The notes below the pieces were generated by a model. It worked only from the letters and a program-made list of their open reading frames with translations. It made no database searches and had not been told where the DNA came from. Shown here piece by piece: positions 21,401 to 27,251 of a stretch of DNA of 45,010 nucleotides. The stretch spans positions 30,892 through 75,901 of the forward strand of contig DEFL01000037.1 in NCBI GenBank assembly GCA_002350845.1, in the 5' to 3' direction. Every line of letters begins with the position of its first letter. Positions within the stretch are counted from its first letter, which is position 1. Both the position numbers and the translations under genes were made by a program. This DNA is from Christensenella sp. UBA2853 (GTDB lineage Bacteria; Bacillota; Clostridia; Christensenellales; Aristaeellaceae).

Positions 21401-21434
21401 GGAGAACGGACTTACGGTCTATGAAATCCAGTGA
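12435..21434 (+). CDS. Giant secreted Ig-like repeat protein with LRR_5 cap
   Basis: A 2999-residue exported protein. The first 24 residues (MKLKWNILAG, hydrophobic core, AFA then DD) form a signal peptide. The body is a string of about 90-120-residue beta-rich Ig-like domains, very rich in Trp, Asp and Tyr, with recurring RGDxLEVTF, YDxHIRDEDWN, YAPGADxI and GTYxIxVAARY phrases. Residues about 936-2810 are two in-frame copies of a roughly 933-residue block, with a partial third start. The last 85 residues hold LRR_5-type repeats (IEEEAFMG, IGERAFANSQLEQVILPWSV) and a cap, TPYNSYAMEWALENG. No sortase, SLH or membrane anchor is visible, so it is released or held non-covalently. I chose ATG at 12435, 10 bases after GAGGAGG; GTG at 12429 is 4 bases away and also possible. 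A role in adhesion or polymer binding is inference. Confidence 0.88.
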   Translation: MKLKWNILAGILLLAVLFCCTAFADDPTPLPAPAFSVTGSTFSRGELMYGTLGEVDGAEYYKVDARDSNNQIIYLGQFADPGEIAISTAKLPAGSYTLRAYAMDEEAGVDDNGDPTDVPGLPAEVPMTVTAYAAQTPAVIRLGQSTVTQGRFTRLSVYAPGATFMRIISDEDPDLDFWAVGEYWDYNVRLTPGAHHIHAEVLFSDETVYSTETLTLTVNPMQIVGTLGQPSSNLTEQTIVTPGTDLTVSYTFGPEENTDGIDVVYGWSLFHAEDTSTWLYDSESLTSGSGTFVVDGSLLVAGHRYILQLYTYTDAEGYATQSVEYDLFAVPAASGNTVTLYAPGVDGNEITIDNHENIDLRIHAPNAAGVRFYRYSDEPWEWLGGLGEDDIYCDFDYWTDGTFALYAQACFNADPLDEQTEWVTSAPLIVHVTSNGTRLPAPQFTVPATVTIGNVLQIPDITLSSDAVWCWADVFAIDDNGEVDWDGIGHTDMVNGTMYLATNQMEPGRRYLISMACSAPGWLDSLCTYRVITAQGTDVSDAPYFEVFGAQSVQDRTIVTNGPVVAMAYVPGATELRVYVNGNQDENWCMEGGNSFNISHFEFRNSGEYILTLSARFTEGDWNGWSDWTDMISIRVEVSAPNGELDLTGLTSIPHEWTPGQNLALDFTPSQAEGIEFNLWREWDYNFDWYYGSEDNLSLTIPGSVLREGVYTYRAELYATGYESATIRGTIVVTENHDTGITLTAPASVQCGEEFTIQASAPDATAISIWIPGENEGFQLGDTIEMSQTFRRTGEFVVYARACYDPLGDVDDWYDGVNWGPVSAVKVISATSQGTAGLPNITGLAMGDAVAWNTDIDLTLSGGTHADWYDVRIYMSGNGDDKFYARIDEDAQGTGGSVHISTYDMEPGDYFLEIHVGAEMGYADNDTRLSFRINGYGQCEQVDALLLADSVVKGDFLRISFPSANNAIWYDVRIRDEGWNEFYYIRYYEAGPHLLPTVSLNPGDTYVVMVATGAPGYQWNESSFDDAQRFTVTEPQNSGLQFNVDKTHVMTCEDLIVSAYAPGADRIVVMANNRNRDMRDGEAYCEPHSFDEAGTYAISVAARYWENEGTQERWEYSDPIEIQVGSADTPDIDLSALALTIPSVIQPGQDLTISWQDIDLWHYDIHIYRTEDGGSVWHSWNAHGETSVTIPAVMPAYTPDNVDRMYGTGEVLLEEGVLYDIQIHFTKRGANSAHFFREFLVLGETDSDITVSVGGSQDTISVPMQTDTQILINAPDAATAALVWDGYQWQWVELDEHGDGEMMWSWSDDRLVFAKYTTQTPDGRSWEDYAWSGLSNQVRVTPTSGGSMPSPDITMDSTFQTGSTVRFTVNNTSSLNGFNWTVADPVEDWEWDWQDWHGNPTQAFRINGFQIGRTYVLKVHANASQGLDGSDTEIPFTVTGNGQMPAPTANVPATVVRGDLLEVTLENIQAVSTYEGLNITAAPYDAVNDEWFDRWYDWNGVDRILIPTSNIEARTEPYTLYVEAYADGWVTTQVSYEFVVTEASGPRMSFGTNNAQTMEEISFSLYVPGADALTVTINEEEGWTWENVWIMETWGGSFADGDWLRFQQSGTYVLKLYAQMGTDEWQDTGLSVTIQVTGLPVNPPVFPVTIPEHQDLVVEIPAGITYVYAHARDETHWSDQIYWLEWDEGASSRYDYYDTETGEWTDPVNGQPMFGTDGTIRIPSAYLKLNHTYRFDINMGGPGYDELQLHDIWVTVVGSVDSQINFNVYLEDDTRNPYVGEEYRIAAQSDDATAIRIFDGWNWAYETGNSIERTRASSETGTRYLYAQAYYGEAPWEAPDFDWGDWNWDTCGLAWGGVSNIVTLTFESLGECGRVTPQISQTSVIRGDFLEVTFPQAQHAEWYDIHIRDEDWNGRYYMRVNEPGTYRIPTAELSTGMPYRVIISTGAYGYMTNENEFETAPVFTVDEPQDNGIRFSVDKTTVEPWERVNFSLYAPGADEIRMLENNNQYHMIVGNTYTDTRSYDAAGTYEIVAAVHYPDDDRWEYSDPIVIVVGDENTTSIDLTTLALSMPDRLQPNEALTISWQDLGIEHYDLLITQMEDNRHVWHSWGDNGETSVTVPSVAPSHETQNVDPLAGFGAAVFEAGQAYQVDIHFNKTGYNGTGISRQLIVLDQNAQGAITLTVNGSQNEVELPIQTDAQIAIDAPNGATAALFWNGYEWLMVDLDEQGNAAFSWNNGGECSLIFYARYTTELIDGREYTGYAWSDPSNLVPVHFIATGTVPDADVTMPSSVRTGSTAIFTVNNPTEIGGYQWTVYDPIDGWEWGWEDWRGNASQSFGTAGLKIGRTYVLRIQTFPLPGLSSSRTEIPFTVSGDGPMVPVQASVPQSVVRGDVLEITIQNVQELNAYQDLFIQAAPYDPTQNQWFGQWYAWDGEDTILVPTSNLEARSEPYTLYVEDWAEGRETTQAEYSFVVTEATEPRMVFSKTSVQTMERISFSLYVPGASAICVTVNEQLGAETPEGWIMETWYGDYAEGDWFYLEPGGTYTLYLYAQYGTDDWQDTGKRVVIQAAGVPIDLEAMVPGYLTTNTDFRIELPSGIQGVQVNVWDEMTGADIYWMNWEEGRSSDYNYYDTTTETWTAPDNGDCLHGADGTILIPSSYLKANHVYRVNLEMYGLGYNRTRREEMPFTVVPAQDSRVTLTVTLPDASRNLLINEDFHVLVNAEGAAAVRFFDGKGWDYQAGAALDRVGGMGTAGTFQMYAQAYYGEAPWSDENFNWDTWDWSTWDWNHCGFDWSATSNVVEVTIDSYGLTEPFDFTNHSDVTVNRGEMVCFTFTEPEHASVFWVDAFDADSNSMNPECNGHGSTVYLRTANLPEGTYTIRGRAGGVTGYEWRDSDGSVTLTVQSPKTPGTPTMRTPGMLSVIEEEAFMGTAAQVVEVGEGVSTIGERAFANSQLEQVILPWSVYTIGTGAFDSDVEVFTPYNSYAMEWALENGLTVYEIQ
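15240..20860 (+). repeat. Internal 2.8-kb tandem in-frame duplication
   Basis: Copy A runs from about 15240 to 18042 and copy B from about 18043 to 20857. Matched landmarks give constant offsets: the SVVKGDFL/SVIRGDFL codons are 2799 bp apart, EPQNSG/EPQDNG 2799 bp, SNIEAR/SNLEAR 2796 bp, and the SNIVTL/SNVVEV pair 2811 bp. A third copy starts (NRGEMVCFTF, 2814 bp further) and then gives way to the LRR cap. The copies have diverged substantially in sequence, so the duplication is not recent. Confidence 0.85.
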
Positions 21435-21521
21435 TCTGCACAGCAGAAATCAGATGAGGGACTGAATTGACGGGGACCTGGGCTCCGGGCATACAGGAAT
21501 CATCCAGACAACAAAACCAGG

Positions 21522-21550
21522 GGCGGCCGGAATGATCCGGCCGCCTTTTT
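21522..21550 (+). terminator. Strong intrinsic terminator of the giant gene
   Basis: A perfect 10-bp GC-rich stem (21522-21531 with 21536-21545, GGCGGCCGGA/TCCGGCCGCC) has an ATGA loop and is followed by TTTTT at 21546-21550. It lies 87 bases after the stop codon. Confidence 0.93.
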
Positions 21551-21892
21551 CCCGCATGGCCGACTGTGCAATGGAAAATGACGGCGCCAAACGTGTGCAG
21601 CGATCTCCGCCGAATGACCGGAACTCAAAAAGACATGGTTTCCGGAAATCCTGGACATGAAAAGACCCCGCTGGTTTTCTCCTGCGGGGTCATGGTGGCT
21701 TCGGACTATACCGGGATGACGCAGTCCTTATCGCTGTCACGATTTTGAGGCAATGGGGCTGCAAACAGGGGGCAGATCAACTGATATGACCATCATTTGA
21801 TCTGCCTGAATGTCATTGTTTTGATCTGTAGATTGTCAATGACAGCATACAGAAAGGGAATCGCATTGTGAACGTCCGGCAACAGGCACTCG
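21551..21892. other. Intergenic region between convergent genes
   Basis: No coding frame here is supportable. It holds the minus-strand terminator at 21660-21691 and an 8-bp inverted repeat (TGTCATTG at 21811-21818, CAATGACA at 21837-21844). I recognise nothing else. Confidence 0.6.
21660..21691 (-). terminator. Terminator of the minus-strand LRR gene
   Basis: GACCCCGC (21664-21671) pairs with GCGGGGTC (21684-21691) over 8 bp with a 12-base loop. Read on the minus strand the stem is followed by TTTT (complement of 21660-21663). It is about 200 bases past the LRR gene stop, so the 3' untranslated region would be long. Confidence 0.65.
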
Positions 21893-24013
21893 TCATTCAA
21901 GAACAACCGGGAAGGCGTGCTCCGGATCCTGTGCCCAGGCTTCAGCATAGCTTCCGAGCGGCGCGAGAATCGTAATATCCGAGCCGTTGAAGGCGTCCGA
22001 AGCAATGCTGGTCACGGAAGCCGGTATGCGAACCGCATCGGCATCGGCGAGATTCGCAAAGGCCTGGTTTTCAATCGTGGTCAGATCGCCGGGGAGATCC
22101 AGGATGCTGGTACCGACCTCGGCAAGGTGGATCCAGATGGCGGTGGTGTTGTATTCCATGCCGGCTTTGCGGACAAATGCAAAGAGTCGATACACACCGG
22201 GTATCAGATCGTAGTTGTTCAGATTCAGAGTGACGGCTGTCTGGTCAGAATCTGCATCCAGCACCTCGCTGTAATCGTTTTGGTCGATGCCACCATAGGT
22301 CACATATTTGCCCTCGGCATGAACAGGGCTGTCATCAAACTCGCCCTCGACACGGGAAACCATATACCAGAGACTGTCGACAGGTTCCGATGCGATCGTA
22401 AAGTTCAGCGGTGCATCCAGGCTGATCGTATATTCTTTGGCGGTCAACTGTGTTCCATTCCACCGGATGACCGGCTGTTCCAGGAGCCCCAGAGCGTTGA
22501 CCCGGACCTGATACTCCCTCGCCGTGCCGGACCAGACGCCTTGAAACCTTCCGTAAACACTGATGATCCAAAGACCGGGTTCAGACAGGGCGTCCAGCGG
22601 ATGGGCTGTACTGCCTTCAATGATTTCATCCGGCCATCCGCCGCCTTCCTCCCAGATGGACACAAAGGCAACGGCATCAGCTCCCGGAATGGTAAAGGTG
22701 AGATCCGCGGCCTCGGCGCCGTAATCCACCTCAAGGGATGAGAAGACAGCCTCCGGGAGGGTGGGGATTCCGCCTTCAGGTTCCGCCAGGGTGACCTCGA
22801 CTTCTGCGTAATCGCTGTAAATCCAGTCTGTGGACCCGTCATCAAGGGTGATTTCTTTTGCCGCATAGGCCTGGATGGTATAGGTGCCTGCGCTCGTGAA
22901 ATGAAATCCGGGAATGGTCACCGTGCCCTGAGAACCTTCGAGATAGAAAGAGTAATCATCCGCTATATAATCACAGTCATCCGGGCCCGTCACCTGAATG
23001 GTGACATCCCGACCGGCTGTTGAGAAAGCGGTGACGGAGATCGTGGGTGCAGCCAGGGTGGGTTCGGGTTCATCCTCAGGGAGCGCATGAAGCGTTGCAC
23101 TGCTCAGTACGGCATTGCCTTCTGCGCCAATATTCATCCCATCCCAGTCACTCTGTGTACCTGAAAAATAGATGTCCGTGAGTGCTGTGCACCCATCAAA
23201 GGCATAAGCGTTAATGCCCATGGAAAGAGGCGAAAGAGAGATGCTGCTTAAGCTTCCGCAGGAAGCAAACGCATAGGAACCGATATTCCACATCCCTTCC
23301 GGGAGCGTGACTTCGGTGATCCCGTCACAGTCATAAAACGCTTTTTCTGCGATCATTCGGGTGCCTGCAGGGACCGTGAAACTGCCGCTGAACCCTGCAG
23401 GACAGATCATCAGCTGCATGCCGCCCGACACATAGAGGACACCGTTGACGGAATTGTAGGCGGCATTTCCCTCGTCGATCGTAATGGAAGTGAGGTTCCT
23501 GCAGCTCTCAAACGCGTCCGGTTCCACGCGCTGCAGGCCGGCCGGAAGGGTGACGGAGGTCAGGGCGTTGCAGCTCTGGAATGCCTGCGCTTCGATCCTC
23601 AGCTGTGACTCGGGAAATGCAATGCCCAGCAGGCTTCCGCAGGATGCAAAGGCCTCGCGGCCGATCACCGTGACGCTGTCCGGAATGACGGCATTCTGGA
23701 GCTGGCTCAGGCCGGAAAAGGCGGAGACACCGATATGGGTCGCTCCGTTTTCAATGATCAGCGAGGAGATGGAGGAAGCATATCCACTCCAGGGAGCCGG
23801 AGTATCTTCAAAATCCTGCATTTCCCCGGTCCCGGACACGGTCAGCTGTCCATTGCTTGCGAGCGACCAGGTCAGGTTATCTCCCTCAGCGCCGCACTCG
23901 CCGGAGGCGATCACGGTCACATCCGGATCCCCGGATGCTTCCGCATACACAAAAGCACAGCAGAAAAGTGCCAGCAGGGTCATCAGGGTCAGACATTTCA
24001 GAAACAGTTTCAT
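21893..24013 (-). CDS. Secreted LRR_5 (BspA-type) surface protein
   Basis: A 706-residue exported protein. Residues 1-24 are a signal peptide (MKLFLKCLTL, then VYA before EA) very like that of the giant protein. A short N-terminal domain (WSLASNGQLTVSGTGEM) is typical of LRR_5 surface proteins. Residues about 75-305 contain LRR_5 repeats with AFxxC-x-L-x-x-I-x-LP phrases (EAFASCGSL, KAFYDCDGITEVTLP, YAFDGCTALTDI). About 320-630 are Ig-like domains. The last 65 residues return to LRR_5 (IENQAFANLADADAVRIPAS) with a cap, LAPLGSYAEAWA. I chose the ATG at 24013 because AAAGGA precedes it with about 8 bases spacing; a second ATG 9 bases upstream overlaps that site. Surface adhesion is the family-level expectation. 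Confidence 0.88.
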   Translation of the reverse strand: MKLFLKCLTLMTLLALFCCAFVYAEASGDPDVTVIASGECGAEGDNLTWSLASNGQLTVSGTGEMQDFEDTPAPWSGYASSISSLIIENGATHIGVSAFSGLSQLQNAVIPDSVTVIGREAFASCGSLLGIAFPESQLRIEAQAFQSCNALTSVTLPAGLQRVEPDAFESCRNLTSITIDEGNAAYNSVNGVLYVSGGMQLMICPAGFSGSFTVPAGTRMIAEKAFYDCDGITEVTLPEGMWNIGSYAFASCGSLSSISLSPLSMGINAYAFDGCTALTDIYFSGTQSDWDGMNIGAEGNAVLSSATLHALPEDEPEPTLAAPTISVTAFSTAGRDVTIQVTGPDDCDYIADDYSFYLEGSQGTVTIPGFHFTSAGTYTIQAYAAKEITLDDGSTDWIYSDYAEVEVTLAEPEGGIPTLPEAVFSSLEVDYGAEAADLTFTIPGADAVAFVSIWEEGGGWPDEIIEGSTAHPLDALSEPGLWIISVYGRFQGVWSGTAREYQVRVNALGLLEQPVIRWNGTQLTAKEYTISLDAPLNFTIASEPVDSLWYMVSRVEGEFDDSPVHAEGKYVTYGGIDQNDYSEVLDADSDQTAVTLNLNNYDLIPGVYRLFAFVRKAGMEYNTTAIWIHLAEVGTSILDLPGDLTTIENQAFANLADADAVRIPASVTSIASDAFNGSDITILAPLGSYAEAWAQDPEHAFPVVLE

Positions 24014-24109
24014 ATGCGTCATCCTTTCTGGTTCTGCATCAGGTGTTTGGCAAAGCATGTGCTCTGTTGCGGGCAGAGTGCTGTGCGCATCAGAGCATGC
24101 GGCGGGGAT

Positions 24110-24601
24110 TCAGACAAACTGATACCGCAGTTTTAAACGTTCCACGATTTCATAGACGACAGGACACATCCCGGCATATTCCATGACTCCATACAGAGAA
24201 GACATGCGGTCCGGCCGGTCGGTATACGGGAAAGCGCAGCATTCTTCCGGCTTGACATCCTGGATCCTGCAGGTGCCATCCTCCTGAAGCATGGGACACG
24301 GGGCCGGGAATGTATCAATGTCGTTTTCATGAAGGAGGTACTTTTCTTTCAGTTCCTCGACGGTGATGCCCAGAGCCTCTGCGATCCGCTCCATTTCTGA
24401 GGGCTCGACCGTCGTACGGTACATGCGGCAGCAGTTTCCGCACTGACAGCAGTTGTAATTGGCAAACAGTTCTTCGTGGAGTTCACGGAACGCTTCATCC
24501 AGTTCCTTTTCACTGACATGCCATTTCAGCCAGCTTCTGAAGCGGAGATTCTGGTTCTCTTTGCTTTTTGCTCTTTTCACAATATATTTCGGACTGAACA
24601 T
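24110..24601 (-). CDS. YkgJ-type CxxCxxCC cysteine-cluster protein
   Basis: A 163-residue protein of the UPF0153/YkgJ zinc- or iron-chelating cluster family. The signature NCCQCGNCC lies near residue 52, and a second cluster follows in CPMLQEDGTC and EECCAFP. Together these give eight or more Cys for a metal centre, probably Fe-S or Zn. The function of the family is not established. The start at 24601 follows AGAAGGAG at good spacing; the frame extends 34 codons further upstream without a site. It is transcribed away from cutC, so the two genes share an intergenic promoter region. The LRR gene downstream is 96 bases away on the same strand. Confidence 0.83.
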   Translation of the reverse strand: MFSPKYIVKRAKSKENQNLRFRSWLKWHVSEKELDEAFRELHEELFANYNCCQCGNCCRMYRTTVEPSEMERIAEALGITVEELKEKYLLHENDIDTFPAPCPMLQEDGTCRIQDVKPEECCAFPYTDRPDRMSSLYGVMEYAGMCPVVYEIVERLKLRYQFV

Positions 24602-24683
24602 AAGACTTCTCCTTCTGACAGATGCTCTTCGCGGCAGGGAAATCCACGCGCCGGCTTTCCATTCTGTTTCTTTTGATGATAAA

Positions 24684-24712
24684 AGAATACCACTTCCTGC
24701 CATTTACGGCAA
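24684..24712 (-). promoter_or_regulatory. Candidate promoter of the cysteine-cluster gene
   Basis: Read on the minus strand, TTGCCG (24707-24712) and TATTCT (24684-24689) are separated by 17 bases. Both boxes match only about four of six consensus bases. Confidence 0.35.
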
Positions 24713-24768
24713 GCAGGAGGCAAAAGATCCTGCAGCCCCGAGGTCCTTCCGACAGATCCAATGGATGC

Positions 24769-24798
24769 TTGCCCTTGCAGTGACGGTTATGATAGAAT
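24769..24798 (+). promoter_or_regulatory. Extended -10 promoter of cutC
   Basis: TTGCCC (24769-24774) is 18 bases from TAGAAT (24793-24798). The -10 box carries an upstream TG (24790-24791), the extended -10 form. Transcription should begin near 24805, just before the structured leader. Confidence 0.55.
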
Positions 24799-24816
24799 AC
24801 GCAAAAGGCATGAAAA

Positions 24817-24882
24817 CAGGATGAATGCGGCAGAAGGCTGCTGCTTTGCCGGAGAACCCATCCGGAAACGAACTTCATCCTG
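24817..24882 (+). promoter_or_regulatory. Predicted three-way-junction leader RNA of cutC
   Basis: A perfect 9-bp outer helix (CAGGATGAA 24817-24825 with TTCATCCTG 24874-24882) encloses two hairpins. One is 7 bp with one G-U pair (24827-24833 with 24838-24844, loop AAGG). The other is 5 bp (CCGGA 24849-24853 with TCCGG 24861-24865, loop GAACCCA). It starts about 12 bases after the predicted start of transcription and ends 36 bases before the AGGAGG site. I do not recognise it as a known riboswitch class. Confidence 0.4.
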
Positions 24883-24933
24883 CCTGACAGCATGAATCGA
24901 AGAAAATCAACAGGGATCAGGAGGAATCTGACG

Positions 24934-25674
24934 ATGCGGAAATATCTGATGGAAGTCTGCTGCGGCAGTGTGGAAGACGTTCTTGCGGCAGCGCAGGGCG
25001 GTGCAGACCGGGTGGAACTCAACTCCTGTCTGTTCCATGGAGGACTGACCCCGTCGGTGGGTGAGCTCATTGTCGCAAAGCAAATGGTCGATATCCCGGT
25101 GATGACCATGGTCCGCCCGCGCCAGGGCGGTTTCTGCTACACAGAGGCGGAATTCCGCACCGCCATGGCGGATGCCGAGCAGCTGCTCGCGCACGGAAGC
25201 GACGGCCTGGTGTTTGGCTTCCTCCATGAAGACGGAACGCTGGACGTGGAAAGATGCCGGCAGCTGATTGCCCTGGCCGGGGACCGCGAGAAGGTCTTCC
25301 ATAGGGCGATCGATGTGGCAGCTGACTGGAAGAAGATGCTCGGGCAGCTCATTGACCTTGGCGTGACGCGCGTGCTGACCAGCGGTCTTGAACCGGATGT
25401 GTTTTACGGGATTGACACCATTCATGAAATGGTGGAGTTTGCGCAGGGCAGGATCCAGATCCTGCCTGGGGCCGGCGTGAACCTGAAAAACATCGACCGG
25501 ATCATTGAAGGCACCGGCTGCACACAGATCCATGTGGCGCGGGCCCGCATGCAGATGGATCCCTCCACGGCCAACAACCGCGATATCTTCTACGGCGGCG
25601 CACTGTATCCGCCGGAAGACCGGTATGAGATCACGGACGCGGATTATATCGCGAAGCTTCGCGCACACCTGTAA
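24934..25674 (+). CDS. cutC: CutC family protein
   Basis: A 246-residue TIM-barrel protein of the CutC family, cytoplasmic. Typical segments are MEVCCGSVEDVLAAAQGGADRVELNS at the N-terminus (E7, C9, plus the GADRVEL turn), MVRPRQGGFCYTEAE, FGFLHEDGTLD, FHRAIDVAADW, RVLTSG and LPGAGVN. Length fits the family. CutC was first linked to copper tolerance in E. coli, but that role is disputed, and a carbohydrate- or sugar-acid-related enzyme role is possible; the adjacent fucosidase fits the latter idea loosely. The ATG at 24934 lies 9 bases after AGGAGG; an in-frame ATG at 24892 has no site. The gene starts a seven-gene same-strand run. Confidence 0.9.
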   Translation: MRKYLMEVCCGSVEDVLAAAQGGADRVELNSCLFHGGLTPSVGELIVAKQMVDIPVMTMVRPRQGGFCYTEAEFRTAMADAEQLLAHGSDGLVFGFLHEDGTLDVERCRQLIALAGDREKVFHRAIDVAADWKKMLGQLIDLGVTRVLTSGLEPDVFYGIDTIHEMVEFAQGRIQILPGAGVNLKNIDRIIEGTGCTQIHVARARMQMDPSTANNRDIFYGGALYPPEDRYEITDADYIAKLRAHL

Positions 25675-25688
25675 GCGGGAGGAAGAGC

Positions 25689-26708
25689 ATGGACAACAGA
25701 ACGTGGTTCAAGGAAGCCGGTTTTGGCATGATGGTGCACTGGGGATTGTACTCGGTCCTCGGAGGACAGTACAGGGGAAAAATAGCCCGGCCCTATGCGG
25801 AATGGATTCAGTCGCGCTTTGCGATTCCCAACCGGGAATATGAGCAGCTCGCCACCGTGTTCAATCCGATCTTCTTTCATGCCGAGCAGTGGGTGCTGCT
25901 GGCCAAAGCGTGCGGGATGAAATACATTGTGGTGACCAGCAAGCACCACGACGGGTTTGCCATGTACCATTCCAAAGCCGACCGGTACAATATTGTGGAT
26001 GCGACGCCTTTTCACAGGGATGTCCTGGCAGAGCTTGCGGAGGCCTGCTACAAGCATGGGCTGAAGCTCGGGCTCTACTATTCCCAGGACCTCGACTGGC
26101 ATGAGATGCACGGCGGCGGGTATCTGTCAGAGCCTGTGGGATGCTGCGGCGTTTCCTGGGACAACAGCTGGGATTTTCCGGATCCATCAAAGAAAGACTA
26201 CTCGATCTGCTTTGAAAACAAGATTGTGCCGCAGGTGAAGGAGATTCTGACCGGGTACGGCGATCTGTGCCTCATCTGGTTCGATGTTCCCAATACGCTG
26301 ACGCGGGAGCAGAGCCGGAAACTCTATGATCTGGTGAAGGAGTATCAGCCCTCGGCGCTCATCAATTCGAGACTCGGCAACGGCGTGTACGACTATGTAT
26401 CGCTCGGGGACAACGAAGTGCCGGAAACCATCCCGGAGCAGATGGAGAGCGATGAGAACTCCTGTGACGGCTTTAAACCCAGCCCATATGGGCTGTATGA
26501 AACCGCAGCCACCCTGAACGACACCTGGGGCTTCTCCGCATATGACCAGAACTGGAAGACGGCAGAAGAACTCCGGTACATCCGCACGCATCTTCAGGAA
26601 CTCGGCATCAACTACCTTCTGAATGTCGGACCGGACAGTCTCGGTCGGATTCCGGCCCCAGCAGAGGCTGTTCTTCGAGAGACGTTTGCAGAGGGAAAGC
26701 TGAAATGA
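25689..26708 (+). CDS. GH29 alpha-L-fucosidase, cytoplasmic
   Basis: A 339-residue glycoside hydrolase family 29 catalytic domain with no added carbohydrate-binding or Fn3 module. FGMMVHWGLYS, the VTSKHHDGFAM block (residues 81-92), KLGLYYS and LCLIWFDV are diagnostic. D209 in IWFDV is the expected nucleophile. The C-terminus YLLNVGPDSLGRIP is the usual end of the barrel. There is no signal peptide, so the enzyme should act inside the cell on imported fucosylated oligosaccharides, which suggests use of host glycans. It starts 14 bases after cutC with GGAGG 6 bases before ATG. No transporter or fucose catabolic gene is present in the window. Confidence 0.9.
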   Translation: MDNRTWFKEAGFGMMVHWGLYSVLGGQYRGKIARPYAEWIQSRFAIPNREYEQLATVFNPIFFHAEQWVLLAKACGMKYIVVTSKHHDGFAMYHSKADRYNIVDATPFHRDVLAELAEACYKHGLKLGLYYSQDLDWHEMHGGGYLSEPVGCCGVSWDNSWDFPDPSKKDYSICFENKIVPQVKEILTGYGDLCLIWFDVPNTLTREQSRKLYDLVKEYQPSALINSRLGNGVYDYVSLGDNEVPETIPEQMESDENSCDGFKPSPYGLYETAATLNDTWGFSAYDQNWKTAEELRYIRTHLQELGINYLLNVGPDSLGRIPAPAEAVLRETFAEGKLK

Positions 26709-26742
26709 GCGTCGGGCGGCCGCGCGAAGAGGATTCGAGACC

Positions 26743-27144
26743 ATGAGATACAGACATACATCCCGTCCGGGCTTTCTTCTGGGGTTCGTTGATTTCTTTA
26801 CCGCCGGACTGTTTTTCCTCCTGTATATGCCGCTTGGCGGACTCCAGGAGGAACTTGAGGAAATCCTGGGGCACCGGCTGATGCCCTACTGGAAAGCGTA
26901 TCTGCTGGGTATTCCGACGCTGTTCATTTATCCGCTGATCTGGATGGCCCGGATCTCGGAGGAACTGAAGGAAAAAGCGCTGGACCTGGGCGTACCCGGA
27001 CCGTACACCTCCTGGTGGCACATGTTTGGATGGAATGTGTTCGGGCTGCCCCTGATGGGGCCTGCGGTGGCGACACACCGCTTCTTCAGAACCCTGAACC
27101 TTGTGGAACAGGAACTGAACCGCAGGAGCGAAAACGCTGAGTGA
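26743..27144 (+). CDS. Small membrane protein (DUF4234-like)
   Basis: A 133-residue protein with about three hydrophobic segments: FLLGFVDFFTAGLFFLLYMP, a central AYLLGIPTLFIYPLIWMA helix, and a weaker one near GWNVFGLPLMGPAVA. The TLFIYPLIWMARISEELKEKA segment, with ending FFRTLNLVEQELN, resembles small DUF4234-type membrane proteins as I recall them; I cannot confirm the family. Function is unknown. It follows the fucosidase gene by 34 bases and has an AGAGGA site about 9 bases upstream of ATG. Confidence 0.7.
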   Translation: MRYRHTSRPGFLLGFVDFFTAGLFFLLYMPLGGLQEELEEILGHRLMPYWKAYLLGIPTLFIYPLIWMARISEELKEKALDLGVPGPYTSWWHMFGWNVFGLPLMGPAVATHRFFRTLNLVEQELNRRSENAE

Positions 27145-27251
27145 TAGAACGATAGAATGCGGATAAGATTTTCCAACAGTACACCGCACTTTCCCAGAGA
27201 GGATGGGGCCCAAAAAACAGCCCGAACGGGGCAGGGTGAGGAGAGAAAAGC

